Shown here one piece after another: positions 19,363 to 28,854 of a stretch of 64,000 nucleotides of DNA. Each line of letters opens with the position of its first letter. The stretch's first letter is position 1. The DNA comes from Bacteroidota bacterium (GTDB taxonomy: Bacteria > Bacteroidota > Bacteroidia > Chitinophagales > Chitinophagaceae): contig JAKIZK010000002.1 in assembly GCA_022708055.1 (NCBI GenBank), positions 40,119 to 104,118 on the forward strand. The letters run 5' to 3'. The notes beneath the pieces are model-generated. The model made no database searches and was not told where the DNA came from. It saw nothing but the letters and a program-made list of their open reading frames with translations. The translations under genes were made by a program, and so were the position numbers.

Positions 19363-22300
19363 TTAAGCAGTAATATGACTTACATCACGTTTTGGTTTCA
19401 TTAACTTTTCTTTCATGCTATCCACCACATAATAAACCATCGGCACTAAGAAAACGGTGAGCACCAAGGAAGAAAGTAAGCCGCCAATAATTACCCAGGC
19501 TAATCCATTTTTCCATTCGGCAGAGGTTCCGGTGGCTAATGCAATGGGCAACATACCGATTGCCATAGAAAGTGTAGTCATCAGAATAGGGCGCATTCGT
19601 TCTTTGCTTGCCTGTATTATTGCCTCTCTGAAAGTTTTTCCTTCCGCTTTTAGTTGATTGGTGAAGTCCACAATCAAGATAGAATTTTTGGTTACCAATC
19701 CCATCAGCATAATCAACCCCAGCAATGCAAATAAACTCAAATGGCTAAGCGATAAATTCAATGCGAGAAATGCTCCGATAGCGGCTACGGGAATGGCAAA
19801 GAGCGCCACAAAAGGATAGATGAAACTATCATACAGCGCTACCATAATCAGATAAATCAAAATAAACGAAACCAGCAATACAGAACCCAACGCCCCGAAA
19901 CTGTCGTTTTGCCTTTTTATATCGCTGCCCCAGGTCATTTGAATACCATCGGGCAAAGGATTTTTTTGAATGTATGCAACTACATCATCAGCTACTGTTC
20001 CCGAAGGGCGACCTAAAGCATCGGCTGTTAATGTAACTGCAGGCTGGCGGTCTTTTCTTTCTAACAAAGAAGGTGAATTGTCTTTTTCAATATCGGCAAA
20101 CTGCGACACCTGAACCGGTATTCCCATCGGGTTAACAACATAGAGTTGCTTTACATCATCATAATTTTTCCGGTTGAATTGATCTAACCAAATTCTCACC
20201 GGATATTCCGTTCCGTTTTCGGTGAGTGTGGCATCATCATTTCCTGAAAAAGCAGTTCTTAAATTCATGCCTACATAAGCGGTGTTTAAACCTAAGCGTT
20301 GCATTTTATCTTTATCGGGAATTACTTTCAATTCTGGGCTTCCTGCTTCTACCGACAAACGCACATTATCCGCACCCGGAATTTTTTCAATCACCGATTT
20401 TAAACCACTTCCTGTTTTCATTACTTCATGCAAGTTGCTTCCGCTCAAAGTAATTTCAATAGGTGCAGAACGAGGCACCAAACCCAAAGCCATCATTGAA
20501 AAATTGATACCTGAATATTCCTTTTGCAAACTATCTCTCAAGTTCCGCATAAATGCTTCCGTAGAAATTTTCTTGATACCGGCTTTTTTTAATTCTTCAT
20601 TCTTCATTTTTAATTGAACCGTAAACTCCGTTTTGTTCGCCATTCCTACTCCCAAACTACCAATGCCTGAACTTGGTCCGCCTACATTGCTGAATAAGCT
20701 AGCCACTTCCGGTTGTTTCAGTATATAGTTTTCAATTTTTTCGGAAATGAGATTGTTTTGTTGCAGCGACACACTTTTATCAAACTCAAGCCCCAGCCTG
20801 AATTTTCCCTGATCGCCCGTAGCAATTAATTCTTTACCAATGATGCCTTGTTTCATCACCAATGCCGTTATTACAAAAAGCAATAAAATAAATCCGGTGA
20901 AAATGAGTTTGTGATGCAATACCCAATTCAATTTTTTGCCATACCAGTTGATGAAATTATTTAACTGCTTTTCAAACCACAGTAAAAAGCGATTGAAAAG
21001 GTTAGTCGGTTGTAAATCGTCTTTCTTTCCGATGCGTGAAGACAACCAGGGCGTGAGCGTAAAGCCCACTAATAAACTGGTGAGCACCGTAACCACAATC
21101 ACTACCGAAAATTGTTTGAGCATATCGGCAACGAACACCTGCAAAAACAAAATAGGCACAAACACCACCACATCTACCAGCGTAATAGAAACGGCAGAAT
21201 AACCAATCTCCATTCGCCCGTCCAAAGATGCTTTTCGTTTTTCTTTCCCCATATCTAAATGCCGCTGAATGTTTTCCAGCACTACTGTGGCATCATCCAC
21301 CAAAACGCCAATCACTAAAGACATGGCGAGCAAGGTCATTAAATTAAGTGTATAACCCAACAACCACATAGCGCCAAAAGCCGTAATCAACGAAGTAGGA
21401 ATAGCTACCGCCACAATCAATGAGTTTCTAAAGCTGCGCAAAAACAAAAGCATCACGAGAGAAACAAGAATAACCGCCATCATTAAATCAACCACTACCG
21501 AATTAACGGCAGCTATGGTGTTGTCGGTACTGTCGTCTGTAACTGCAAATTTCACATCAGATGAAGCGTTGTTTTTTTCAATGGTTTTAAATTTCTCCCG
21601 AATGAGTTTTGATACATCTACCGCATTGGCATCACCTTGTTTTTTTATGAGCAGACCGATACCGTTTTTCCCGTTGAAACGACTTACGGAACTTTGTTCT
21701 TTCACTCCGTCTCTTACTACGGCAATATCTTTTACATACACCGGACTTCCCGGCATCGGCATTGCCACCTGCACATTTTTAATGTCATTGATGGTGTTGA
21801 ATTTACCCACCAAACGAACCGCATTGTTTTCTGTGTCGGTTTGCACCTTTCCGGCCGGTAAATCAATGCCTGCACGATTGATGGCTTCTACAACTTGATA
21901 AAGTGAAATCTTATAAAGTTTCAATTTGTCTTTATCTGCCTGCACCTGAATTTCTCTTTCTTCGCCACCCAGCACGGTAATTTCTGCCACACCTTTCAAC
22001 TGTTGTATTTGCGGAAGAAAATCGTCTTTCAATTTTTGATAAAAATCTGTTGGCGATAAATTACTCGTGGCACTTACAGACATGATCGGCAAATCGTTTG
22101 GCGATACTTTACTAATCACCGGATTTTGAATATCCTTCGGTAAATCTTTTCGGATGTTATCAATAAAGCGTTGCGCATCCTGCATCGTTTTATCCAAATC
22201 AGTTCCGTATTTCAGATTGGCGATGATGATAGAAGCATTAGGCAACGACTTTGTAACCAGGTAATCCACACCCTCCAGATTAGAAAGCGCATCCTCAATT

Positions 22301-22497
22301 TTTCGGGAAACAGAAGTTTCCACTTCATTCGGTTCAGCACCGGGGTAAACCGTTTTAATCACCACAACGGGTTGATTGAAATCAGGCATTAATTCATAAC
22401 TCAAATTCTTAAATCCGATTACTCCCAAAAGAGCAAACACGCTGAACAAAACAATAATCAGCGATGGTCGTTTGATGGATATTTCTGTGATGTTCAT
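19363..22497 (-). CDS. RND efflux permease, hydrophobe/amphiphile (AcrB/MexF) type
   Basis: 1044 residues, full length with twelve predicted helices and two large periplasmic loops. Family marks are MNITEISIKRPSLIIVLFSV at the start, SLVIGVLVDDATVVLENIQR in helix 4 with the paired Asp residues, and a second-half FREAIIQASKERMRPILMTT motif. This branch exports organic compounds rather than ions. It shares an operon with an adaptor, a TolC protein and a TetR regulator, giving a full tripartite pump; the substrates cannot be inferred. Confidence 0.93.
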   Translation of the reverse strand: MNITEISIKRPSLIIVLFSVFALLGVIGFKNLSYELMPDFNQPVVVIKTVYPGAEPNEVETSVSRKIEDALSNLEGVDYLVTKSLPNASIIIANLKYGTDLDKTMQDAQRFIDNIRKDLPKDIQNPVISKVSPNDLPIMSVSATSNLSPTDFYQKLKDDFLPQIQQLKGVAEITVLGGEEREIQVQADKDKLKLYKISLYQVVEAINRAGIDLPAGKVQTDTENNAVRLVGKFNTINDIKNVQVAMPMPGSPVYVKDIAVVRDGVKEQSSVSRFNGKNGIGLLIKKQGDANAVDVSKLIREKFKTIEKNNASSDVKFAVTDDSTDNTIAAVNSVVVDLMMAVILVSLVMLLFLRSFRNSLIVAVAIPTSLITAFGAMWLLGYTLNLMTLLAMSLVIGVLVDDATVVLENIQRHLDMGKEKRKASLDGRMEIGYSAVSITLVDVVVFVPILFLQVFVADMLKQFSVVIVVTVLTSLLVGFTLTPWLSSRIGKKDDLQPTNLFNRFLLWFEKQLNNFINWYGKKLNWVLHHKLIFTGFILLLFVITALVMKQGIIGKELIATGDQGKFRLGLEFDKSVSLQQNNLISEKIENYILKQPEVASLFSNVGGPSSGIGSLGVGMANKTEFTVQLKMKNEELKKAGIKKISTEAFMRNLRDSLQKEYSGINFSMMALGLVPRSAPIEITLSGSNLHEVMKTGSGLKSVIEKIPGADNVRLSVEAGSPELKVIPDKDKMQRLGLNTAYVGMNLRTAFSGNDDATLTENGTEYPVRIWLDQFNRKNYDDVKQLYVVNPMGIPVQVSQFADIEKDNSPSLLERKDRQPAVTLTADALGRPSGTVADDVVAYIQKNPLPDGIQMTWGSDIKRQNDSFGALGSVLLVSFILIYLIMVALYDSFIYPFVALFAIPVAAIGAFLALNLSLSHLSLFALLGLIMLMGLVTKNSILIVDFTNQLKAEGKTFREAIIQASKERMRPILMTTLSMAIGMLPIALATGTSAEWKNGLAWVIIGGLLSSLVLTVFLVPMVYYVVDSMKEKLMKPKRDVSHITA

Positions 22498-22504
22498 TTT
22501 ATTA

Positions 22505-22600
22505 AGTTAACAGTGAAAAGTGAATAGTTAACAATGAAAAGTTAGCAATCACTATTCGCTTGTATTTTTCACTTTTAGTTTTTCGTTTTCAGTTTTAAAG
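22505..22600. repeat. Class B repeat array (TTTTCACTTTTAGTTTTTCG)
   Basis: Units such as AGTGAAAAGTGAATAGTTAA and TTTTCACTTTTAGTTTTTCG lie between the HAE1 pump and the four-helix-bundle gene and run into the 3' end of the latter, encoding its last residues KLKTKN. Confidence 0.75.
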
Positions 22601-22934
22601 TTTTTATGGAAGATATTAGCAAAGCAATTAGCTCTTTACAGTCGGCTATCAAACTTTCTGACAAGAGCTTTTCTATGTAATCAGTATCAAATAAGATGGA
22701 AAGCCAATATTCTGTTTCATTAGCTTCCTTTAGTGCGATATGCAGTTTGTGAATAAAATCAGCATTACTTTGAGCGTATTCGGCTTCTTTAACTAAAGCA
22801 CCTATTGCTGTTCCTGAACGAAGAACTTGTTTACTCAATACAAATTCTTTCTTATCTGTTTGTAAAAATTGAGACAACTTTACTATTCGTATTGCAAATA
22901 GATAACTTTTATCTCTTAAAATAGACTTTCCCAT
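22575..22934 (-). CDS. Four-helix-bundle protein (23S rRNA intervening-sequence protein family)
   Basis: 119 residues. IRIVKLSQFLQTDKKEFVLS, QVLRSGTAIGALVKEAEYAQ and KLHIALKEANETEYWLSILF are the family signature (TIGR02436-like). Members were first seen in insertions in 23S rRNA genes and form small helical bundles; no enzymatic role is known. The gene is placed between adaptor and permease genes of one efflux operon, with class B repeats on both sides, so it looks like a late insertion that has not broken the operon. No transposase accompanies it. Confidence 0.88.
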   Translation of the reverse strand: MGKSILRDKSYLFAIRIVKLSQFLQTDKKEFVLSKQVLRSGTAIGALVKEAEYAQSNADFIHKLHIALKEANETEYWLSILFDTDYIEKLLSESLIADCKELIALLISSIKTLKLKTKN

Positions 22935-22993
22935 AATTTCTATATTTTAATAAATTACACTTTAATCGTCATCATAAACATACCAAAAGGCAT

Positions 22994-23085
22994 CATTCAC
23001 TTTTCACTTTTCACTTTTCGTTTTTAGTTTTTCACTTTTCGTTTTTAGTTTTTCACTTTTCGTTTGTAGTTTTTAGTTTTTCACT
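22994..23085. repeat. Class B repeat array upstream of the four-helix-bundle gene
   Basis: At least five tandem units of CTTTTCACTTTTCGTTTTTA and TTTTTAGTTTTTCACTTTTC. It overlaps the 3' end of the adaptor gene, whose final VKN and stop codon are read from the repeat. Confidence 0.8.
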
Positions 23086-24125
23086 TCCACCTTCGCTCCC
23101 TCAAACAGATTAATAAACCCGTTTGTAACAATCACATCTCCCTGATTTAGTCCGTCTGTTACAATCGTTTTATTGCCGATGTTTTTTGAAATAGTAATCG
23201 TTTGTAAAACTGCTTTTCCGCTTTTTACAACATAAACTTGTGAGATATTTTCATTGTTAATGATGACAGAAGAGGGAATAAGAATGCCCTGTTTTGTTTC
23301 GTTTTCAGAAAACGAAACCTTTCCGAACATTCCTGATTTTATTTCTGATTGTTTTGTATTAGCTACTTGAAATTGTAATGGGAAACTATTGCCTATATTG
23401 GCTTTGCTTCCTATCATGGTAAGTTTTCCGGGGAGTGAAATATCCGGAAATACATCTGCGGAAATAGCATAGTTCCGACCGATTTTAAATTGTTGTAAAT
23501 CCGTTTCAGGGACATTGACGGTAAATTTTAGTATTGCAATATCCGTAATCTGTAATAGCGGAACTCCGGGTGCTGCAAAAGCTCCCACCTCACTCAATTT
23601 TGCTGTTACCACACCATTGAACGGAGCTTTGATGGTGGTTTTGTTTATTTGCTCTTGCAGAGAATATTTTTGAACCTTAGCGGACTTCAATCCTAATTTT
23701 GCTTTTTCTAATTGTATGCCCTGAACAGCATCTGCCTCTGTTAAAATCGTGTATCGTTTTACATCATCTTCCAATCCTTCAATTTGCACTTCTACGGATT
23801 GTAATTGTAATTTCAACAGCGAATTATCTAATTGAATAAGCGTTTGTCCTGCACGAACATAACTCCCTACATCTACTAATACAGTATTTATTTTTCCTTG
23901 CGTTTCGGCACTGATTTTAGTTTCCCTGTTAGGTTCAAAAGTTCCGCTATAAGCAACAGCATCATTTATGTTTTGTAAATGAACAGTGTCCACACTTACT
24001 GCGATCGGCTTTTCTTTATCATAATGATACACCTTGCTTTCAGTTGTTTTTTTATTGCTGATTAGTTTAAAAATCATCAAACCAACCACCGCAACACCTG
24101 CTATTATCCAGATTATCTTTTTCAT
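23073..24125 (-). CDS. RND efflux adaptor (MFP/HlyD family)
   Basis: 350 residues. An N-terminal membrane anchor (IIWIIAGVAVVGLMIFKLIS) is followed by the barrel-sandwich motif NRETKISAETQGKINTVLVD, a coiled-coil hairpin (SVEVQIEGLEDDVKRYTILT) and the second lipoyl half KTTIKAPFNGVVTAKLSEVG. It would couple the HAE1-type permease to the TolC protein encoded 9 bases upstream. The C-terminus ends inside class B repeat sequence. Confidence 0.92.
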   Translation of the reverse strand: MKKIIWIIAGVAVVGLMIFKLISNKKTTESKVYHYDKEKPIAVSVDTVHLQNINDAVAYSGTFEPNRETKISAETQGKINTVLVDVGSYVRAGQTLIQLDNSLLKLQLQSVEVQIEGLEDDVKRYTILTEADAVQGIQLEKAKLGLKSAKVQKYSLQEQINKTTIKAPFNGVVTAKLSEVGAFAAPGVPLLQITDIAILKFTVNVPETDLQQFKIGRNYAISADVFPDISLPGKLTMIGSKANIGNSFPLQFQVANTKQSEIKSGMFGKVSFSENETKQGILIPSSVIINNENISQVYVVKSGKAVLQTITISKNIGNKTIVTDGLNQGDVIVTNGFINLFEGAKVEVKN

Positions 24126-24134
24126 TTTTAACTT

Positions 24135-25466
24135 TTAATTTTTAATTCTTAATTGCCCCATCAATCTTTTCAGCTCCAAATCCGCTTTCAAATAATCAAT
24201 CACCGCATTCAGGTAATTCTGCTGTGCTTCTCTCAAAGAATTATCTGCTAATAAAACATCGGTTAAAGTTGCCGTTCCTTGTTTTTGTTGCAGTAGGGTT
24301 TGGTTGTAAATCGTTTGTGCTAAATCAATTTGGCTTTGTGTGGTAGTAATGTTTTTTTGTGCTACGGCTCGTTGTTGCGAAGCATTTTCAATTTCCATTT
24401 TGTTTTTATCGGCAATCAATTCGGCTTGCAGTTCATTATTCTTGATTTCAAACTTTTTCCGATTGATTTTTCGCTGTGTAACCGTGCCGTTAAAAATGGG
24501 ATAGCTCAGTTGAATACCCGCAAAACCTAAGGGATAGAATTTCAAAAATTCGTTGGGTTTTTTATCATAGCCAAAACCTGTTGTTCCATAAGTGGCAAAA
24601 AGACTAAGCGAAGGCACAAACCTTGACTGCCGCAATGTAGTAAGTTCGCTTTGCAACAACTTGTTCTGTGTTTGAATAATTTTAAAATCCAGACTTGAAG
24701 TTGGTGTATAATCAACAGGTGATTTGAGCACTACATCGCTTTCAACTTGTAACTCTGTGTTTAAATCAATCCCCATATTCAGTTTCAACGTATTCAGGAT
24801 TTGATTGTATTTATTGTTTGCCACTTCCCTTTGTGTAGCAAGCTGCTCCGCTTGTAGTCTCACCTTGCTTACATCGCTCCCCTTTGCCAGCAATTGTTCT
24901 TTCAGCAGCACGGTATTCTTCAACAGCTTTCCAGTGTTACGCAAATTGCTGTCTAAAAAAATCAATTGATGTTGCAGAATTTGTGCGTTGTAATAGAGTG
25001 TAGTAATGTCATACAAAACCTGCTCTTCCGATTTTTGATATTGCAGTTGGTTTACTTCGCCTGCGGCTTTTGTAACTTTAATGGCACCATATAACTGCGG
25101 ATTGTAAATAGGCATTGCCAACTGCACGTTGGCGTTTATGTTATGCGGAACACCAAATTGCAAATCTCTGAATTGCCCTTCGGAAACAGTTGGATTTAAT
25201 GCACTCAACGGCATTAACTGCGTAGGAAGTTCCCAAAAATATTTGTAGTCGGCATTGGCTGTGATTTTTGGAATTAGGTTGGCTTTTGCTTCCTTATTCT
25301 TTTGTTCACTAATGATGATATTGTTACGGTTAATTTGCAAATTTTTGTTATGAACTTGTGCCGTGTCAATACATTGTTTTAGTGTCCAGACCTCTTGTGC
25401 CCGAGCACTATTCCATCCTATAAAAAGTAGTAAGATGAAAATAAGTTTGTGAATATTCACTAACAT
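24135..25466 (-). CDS. TolC-family outer-membrane efflux channel
   Basis: 443 residues with a signal peptide ending NSARAQ. Two repeats of the TolC fold are seen, starting with VWTLKQCIDTAQVHNKNLQI and RQSRFVPSLSLFATYGTTGF, with long coiled coils and the C-terminal NSLREAQQNYLNAVIDYLKA. It would form the outer-membrane exit of the HAE1 pump. It lies 23 bases after the TetR gene and 9 bases before the adaptor gene. Confidence 0.92.
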   Translation of the reverse strand: MLVNIHKLIFILLLFIGWNSARAQEVWTLKQCIDTAQVHNKNLQINRNNIIISEQKNKEAKANLIPKITANADYKYFWELPTQLMPLSALNPTVSEGQFRDLQFGVPHNINANVQLAMPIYNPQLYGAIKVTKAAGEVNQLQYQKSEEQVLYDITTLYYNAQILQHQLIFLDSNLRNTGKLLKNTVLLKEQLLAKGSDVSKVRLQAEQLATQREVANNKYNQILNTLKLNMGIDLNTELQVESDVVLKSPVDYTPTSSLDFKIIQTQNKLLQSELTTLRQSRFVPSLSLFATYGTTGFGYDKKPNEFLKFYPLGFAGIQLSYPIFNGTVTQRKINRKKFEIKNNELQAELIADKNKMEIENASQQRAVAQKNITTTQSQIDLAQTIYNQTLLQQKQGTATLTDVLLADNSLREAQQNYLNAVIDYLKADLELKRLMGQLRIKN

Positions 25467-25489
25467 AATTAAATAAATTTTTTTTTGCT

Positions 25490-26077
25490 TTACTTTTCAA
25501 TCATTTTTAAAATTCCTTCCAAGACAGCTTTGCCGTCTTTTACCAAGTTGGATTTATGGTTTGATAATTTCCACTTTAATACCGTCATCCTCATTCCTCC
25601 GATAATGATAGTTGTTAATATAGAAGCACCTATAAAGTTGTTGTATTGTTTTAATTCTTGTCCTCTTTTAATATTTGCCTTTACAAAATCCTGCATCATA
25701 TCCATGATTTCAGCAACTTTATTGCTCAAGTTTTCTTCGTAATGAAAAATGCTTTCTGCGAAAATGACACTCACTATTGCAGGTTTGCTAACAAAGGTTT
25801 GCAATTGCGAATTGAAAATAGCTCTCAGTTTATCCGCCTCCGAATCACTTGTTTTAAATGAAATGGATTGAATACGGTTTTTCATTTCTGTTTTGAAGTA
25901 TTCCAATAAGCTCCAAAGGATTTCATTTTTACTTTTAAAATGGCGATAGAGAGCAGGTTCTGAAAGCCCAATATCTTCAGCCAAAGTTTTAATAGTCAAA
26001 TTCTGAATACCGAATTTGGATATTCTATTCGTAGCGGCTTCCATTATCTCAATTTGTCTATGGGTAAACTCTTGCAT
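25490..26077 (-). CDS. TetR family repressor heading the efflux operon
   Basis: 195 residues. The N-terminal helix-turn-helix is clear: THRQIEIMEAATNRISKFGI, LTIKTLAEDIGLSEPALYRH, FKSKNEILWSLL. The C-terminal ligand domain is not conserved. As first gene of TetR-TolC-adaptor-RND it most likely represses its own operon and responds to a pump substrate. Confidence 0.92.
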   Translation of the reverse strand: MQEFTHRQIEIMEAATNRISKFGIQNLTIKTLAEDIGLSEPALYRHFKSKNEILWSLLEYFKTEMKNRIQSISFKTSDSEADKLRAIFNSQLQTFVSKPAIVSVIFAESIFHYEENLSNKVAEIMDMMQDFVKANIKRGQELKQYNNFIGASILTTIIIGGMRMTVLKWKLSNHKSNLVKDGKAVLEGILKMIEK

Positions 26078-26117
26078 TTTAAAATCAAATTAAACGATGT
26101 TAGTTAGTAATCACTCA

Positions 26118-26147
26118 CAAAGATAAAACTTCATTTTATAATTCAAA
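26118..26147 (-). promoter_or_regulatory. Promoter of the TetR efflux operon
   Basis: On the minus strand TTTG (26147-26144), an 18-base spacer and TATCTTTG (26125-26118) match the Bacteroidota consensus. The 5' leader of about 35 bases contains the direct repeat ACTAACTAAC, a possible TetR site. The rest of the 284-base gap to copA shows nothing recognisable. Confidence 0.7.
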
Positions 26148-26361
26148 TTTTTTTTTACCTATCCATGATTCTCACTAAAAATCAATCAATTATTTTAGAG
26201 AATTAGCTATACTTGAATAGCCCCAGTCTGTCAGTTTCAAAAAATTGCCTCATTGTTGATGTTGAAATATTTATTTTGCAACTGAGAAATGGCTTAAAAT
26301 ATAACGATGTATAATATAAATTGAAAATTCGTACTGGTTAAAATTATGTGTTCATCTGTAG

Positions 26362-28776
26362 CTATCTCTTCCACTTCAACCTCAAACTATTCCCCACCAC
26401 ACTCACGCTGCTCAATGCCATTGCAGCGCCCGCAATCATTGGGTTTAATAAAAAGCCGTTGATTGGATAAAGGATGCCCGCTGCTATGGGTATGCCCACT
26501 ACGTTGTAGATAAATGCCCAAAACAAATTTTGTTTGATAGTGGCTACGGTTTGTTTGGAGAGTGAAATGGCTTGTGGAATTTTTGTTAAGTCTGAAGAGA
26601 TGATGGTCATCTTCGCAACATCCATTGCTATATCACTACCCTTGCCCATGGCGATACTCACATCAGCCGTCGCCAATGCGGTACTGTCATTGATGCCATC
26701 ACCCACCATGGCAACCACTTTGCCTTGCTGTTGTAACTGCCGAATAAACTCCGCTTTCAGATGCGGCAACATATCTGCTTTGAAATTTTTTATGCCAGCC
26801 TGTGTTGCGATGGCTGTTGCCGTAGCTGCATTATCACCGGTGAGCATATACAAATCAATCCCCATCTCCTGCAACTGTTGAATCGCTGTTGCGGATGATT
26901 CTTTTACTTTATCCGCAATAGCAATTACCGATAAAGTTTTTTGACTGTCGGCAAACCAGATAACGGTTTTGGATTCACTGCTCCATACATCTGCCTGTTG
27001 CAATAACTCTTTTGCTATGCTGATATTATTTTCTTCCAAAAATTTTTTATTGCCTGCAAAAAATAGTTTATGATTCAAAACAGCTTGCACACCTTTTCCT
27101 GTAATACTTTCAAAGGAAGATAAAGCAACACCGTTGGTGTTTTTAAAATAACTGACTACTGCTGCAGCCAATGGATGTTCGGATTGCCTTTCCATACTCA
27201 CTAAAATTTGCTGAGCGCTGTCATCATCATTCAACCATTTGATACCGGTAACCTGTGGTTTGCCTTCAGTGATGGTACCTGTTTTATCCAGCACCACTGC
27301 ATTTACTTTTTTGGAAAGCTCCAGGCTCTCTGCATCTTTTATTAAGATTCCTTTTTCAGCACCTTTACCAATTCCTACCATGATGGCTGTAGGTGTAGCC
27401 AAACCCAATGCACAGGGACAGGCAATAACCAAGACGGTAATGGCTGCCAGCAAACCCTGCACCACTCCATTATCGCCACCCAAAATCATCCACAGCATAA
27501 AAGTCAAAACAGCAATACCCATCACCACCGGAACAAAAATGCCCGCAATCTTATCTACCAATCGTTGCACAGGCGCTTTACTGCCCTGCGCATCCTGCAC
27601 CATTTTGATGATATGTGCCAGCATGGTTTCTTTACCCACCTTCTCTGCTTTGAATTGAAAACTTCCTTTCTGATTGATGGTGCCTGCAAAAACTTTTTCA
27701 TTTTCTTTTTTCAATACGGCAACCGGCTCTCCACTCAACATACTTTCATCCACATACGAACTGCCCGAAACCACGATGCCATCCACTGCAATTTTTTCAC
27801 CGGGCTTCACTACAATGATATCACCTGTCTGCACCGCTTCAATCGCTGTTTGTTTTTCACTGCCATCCGGCTGAATTACTGTAATGGTTTTGGGTTGCAG
27901 TCCCATCAATTTTTTTATGGCTGTTGAAGTGCTTCCCTTGGTTTTTTCTTCCAGCATCTTTCCCAATAAAATAAAAGCAATGATAACTGCTGCTGCTTCA
28001 AAGTAAACATGCGCCTGCAAGCCTCTCTCCAGCCAAAACTCCGGGAACAACATATTGAACACACTAAACAAATATGCAATGCCGGTACTCAATGCCACTA
28101 ATGTATCCATATTGGCAAAGCGGTGTTTTGCCTGTTTCCATGCATTGATAAAAAAATCTTTTCCAAACCATAAAACAACGGGAGTTGCAAAAGCAAACAT
28201 GATCTCATTGGCATAAGGGATATGCATAAAAAACATTCCAATTACCACTACAGGAATGGATAACAACACCGAACCAATTGTTCTTCGCTTGAGGTCATTG
28301 AATTTTTTTTCATGGATGGCTTCCAGTGTGTCCTGTTGCGTATTTTCATCTTCTATTAAAAGATCGTAACTAACAGACTGAATGGCTTTTTGAATAGTAG
28401 CCGGGTTGGTCATGTTGGGTAAATATTCTATGGAAAGTGTAGCCGTTGCAAAATTGACAGCAGCACTCACTACCCCTTTTACATTTTTTGCCATACTCTC
28501 CACACTCACGGCACAGGATGCACAGGTCATATTCAAAACAGGAAAAGATTTTTTAATGGTTGTAACACCATAACCCAAATCTTTGATCGCTTTCACTGCA
28601 GATGCGACAGCTTCTTCATCATCCACGATAATAGCAGCCCGGCGGTTATTGAGTTCTACCTTATGGCTTTCCACACCTTTTACCTGCGACAAACCTTTGT
28701 CCACAATGAGGGCACAATGTTCGCTTTCTACATTTTCCAAAGGAAGAAATATCGTGTCGTTATTATTTGTTGCCAT
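26362..28776 (-). CDS. copA: Copper-exporting P1B-type ATPase
   Basis: 804 residues. Two HMA domains come first: the first is degenerate (SEHCALIV, only one Cys, residue 21), the second intact (NMTCASCAV, Cys85 and Cys88). Then eight membrane helices, SGEP actuator motif, the ion motif ACPCALGLATPTA, DKTGTITEG and MVGDGINDSTALATADVSIA. CPC with a downstream YN and MAxSS pattern indicates Cu(I)/Ag(I) export from the cytoplasm. Preceded by the promoter element shared with the chaperone operon and by the HMA-AraC regulator gene. Confidence 0.94.
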   Translation of the reverse strand: MATNNNDTIFLPLENVESEHCALIVDKGLSQVKGVESHKVELNNRRAAIIVDDEEAVASAVKAIKDLGYGVTTIKKSFPVLNMTCASCAVSVESMAKNVKGVVSAAVNFATATLSIEYLPNMTNPATIQKAIQSVSYDLLIEDENTQQDTLEAIHEKKFNDLKRRTIGSVLLSIPVVVIGMFFMHIPYANEIMFAFATPVVLWFGKDFFINAWKQAKHRFANMDTLVALSTGIAYLFSVFNMLFPEFWLERGLQAHVYFEAAAVIIAFILLGKMLEEKTKGSTSTAIKKLMGLQPKTITVIQPDGSEKQTAIEAVQTGDIIVVKPGEKIAVDGIVVSGSSYVDESMLSGEPVAVLKKENEKVFAGTINQKGSFQFKAEKVGKETMLAHIIKMVQDAQGSKAPVQRLVDKIAGIFVPVVMGIAVLTFMLWMILGGDNGVVQGLLAAITVLVIACPCALGLATPTAIMVGIGKGAEKGILIKDAESLELSKKVNAVVLDKTGTITEGKPQVTGIKWLNDDDSAQQILVSMERQSEHPLAAAVVSYFKNTNGVALSSFESITGKGVQAVLNHKLFFAGNKKFLEENNISIAKELLQQADVWSSESKTVIWFADSQKTLSVIAIADKVKESSATAIQQLQEMGIDLYMLTGDNAATATAIATQAGIKNFKADMLPHLKAEFIRQLQQQGKVVAMVGDGINDSTALATADVSIAMGKGSDIAMDVAKMTIISSDLTKIPQAISLSKQTVATIKQNLFWAFIYNVVGIPIAAGILYPINGFLLNPMIAGAAMALSSVSVVGNSLRLKWKR

Positions 28777-28792
28777 GATAGAAAATTAATTC

Positions 28793-28849
28793 TACAAAGT
28801 TGGTAACAATAACATGAAGAAATGTTATGCTTTTCTGGGATTGATTTGT
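28793..28849 (-). promoter_or_regulatory. copA promoter/operator, matching that of the chaperone operon
   Basis: Minus-strand ACAAATCAA (28849-28841) and AACTTTGTA (28801-28793) are separated by 39 bases exactly as at 10051-9995. Between them lies the perfect inverted repeat ATAACAT-N6-ATGTTAT (28828-28809). CAACTTTG (28802-28795) serves as the near-consensus -7 box. Confidence 0.6.
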
Positions 28850-28854
28850 AAGAT

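Noticed and set aside
26078..26361. Small gene or RNA between tetR and copA
   Set aside because: Apart from the tetR promoter no frame, hairpin or conserved element could be recognised.
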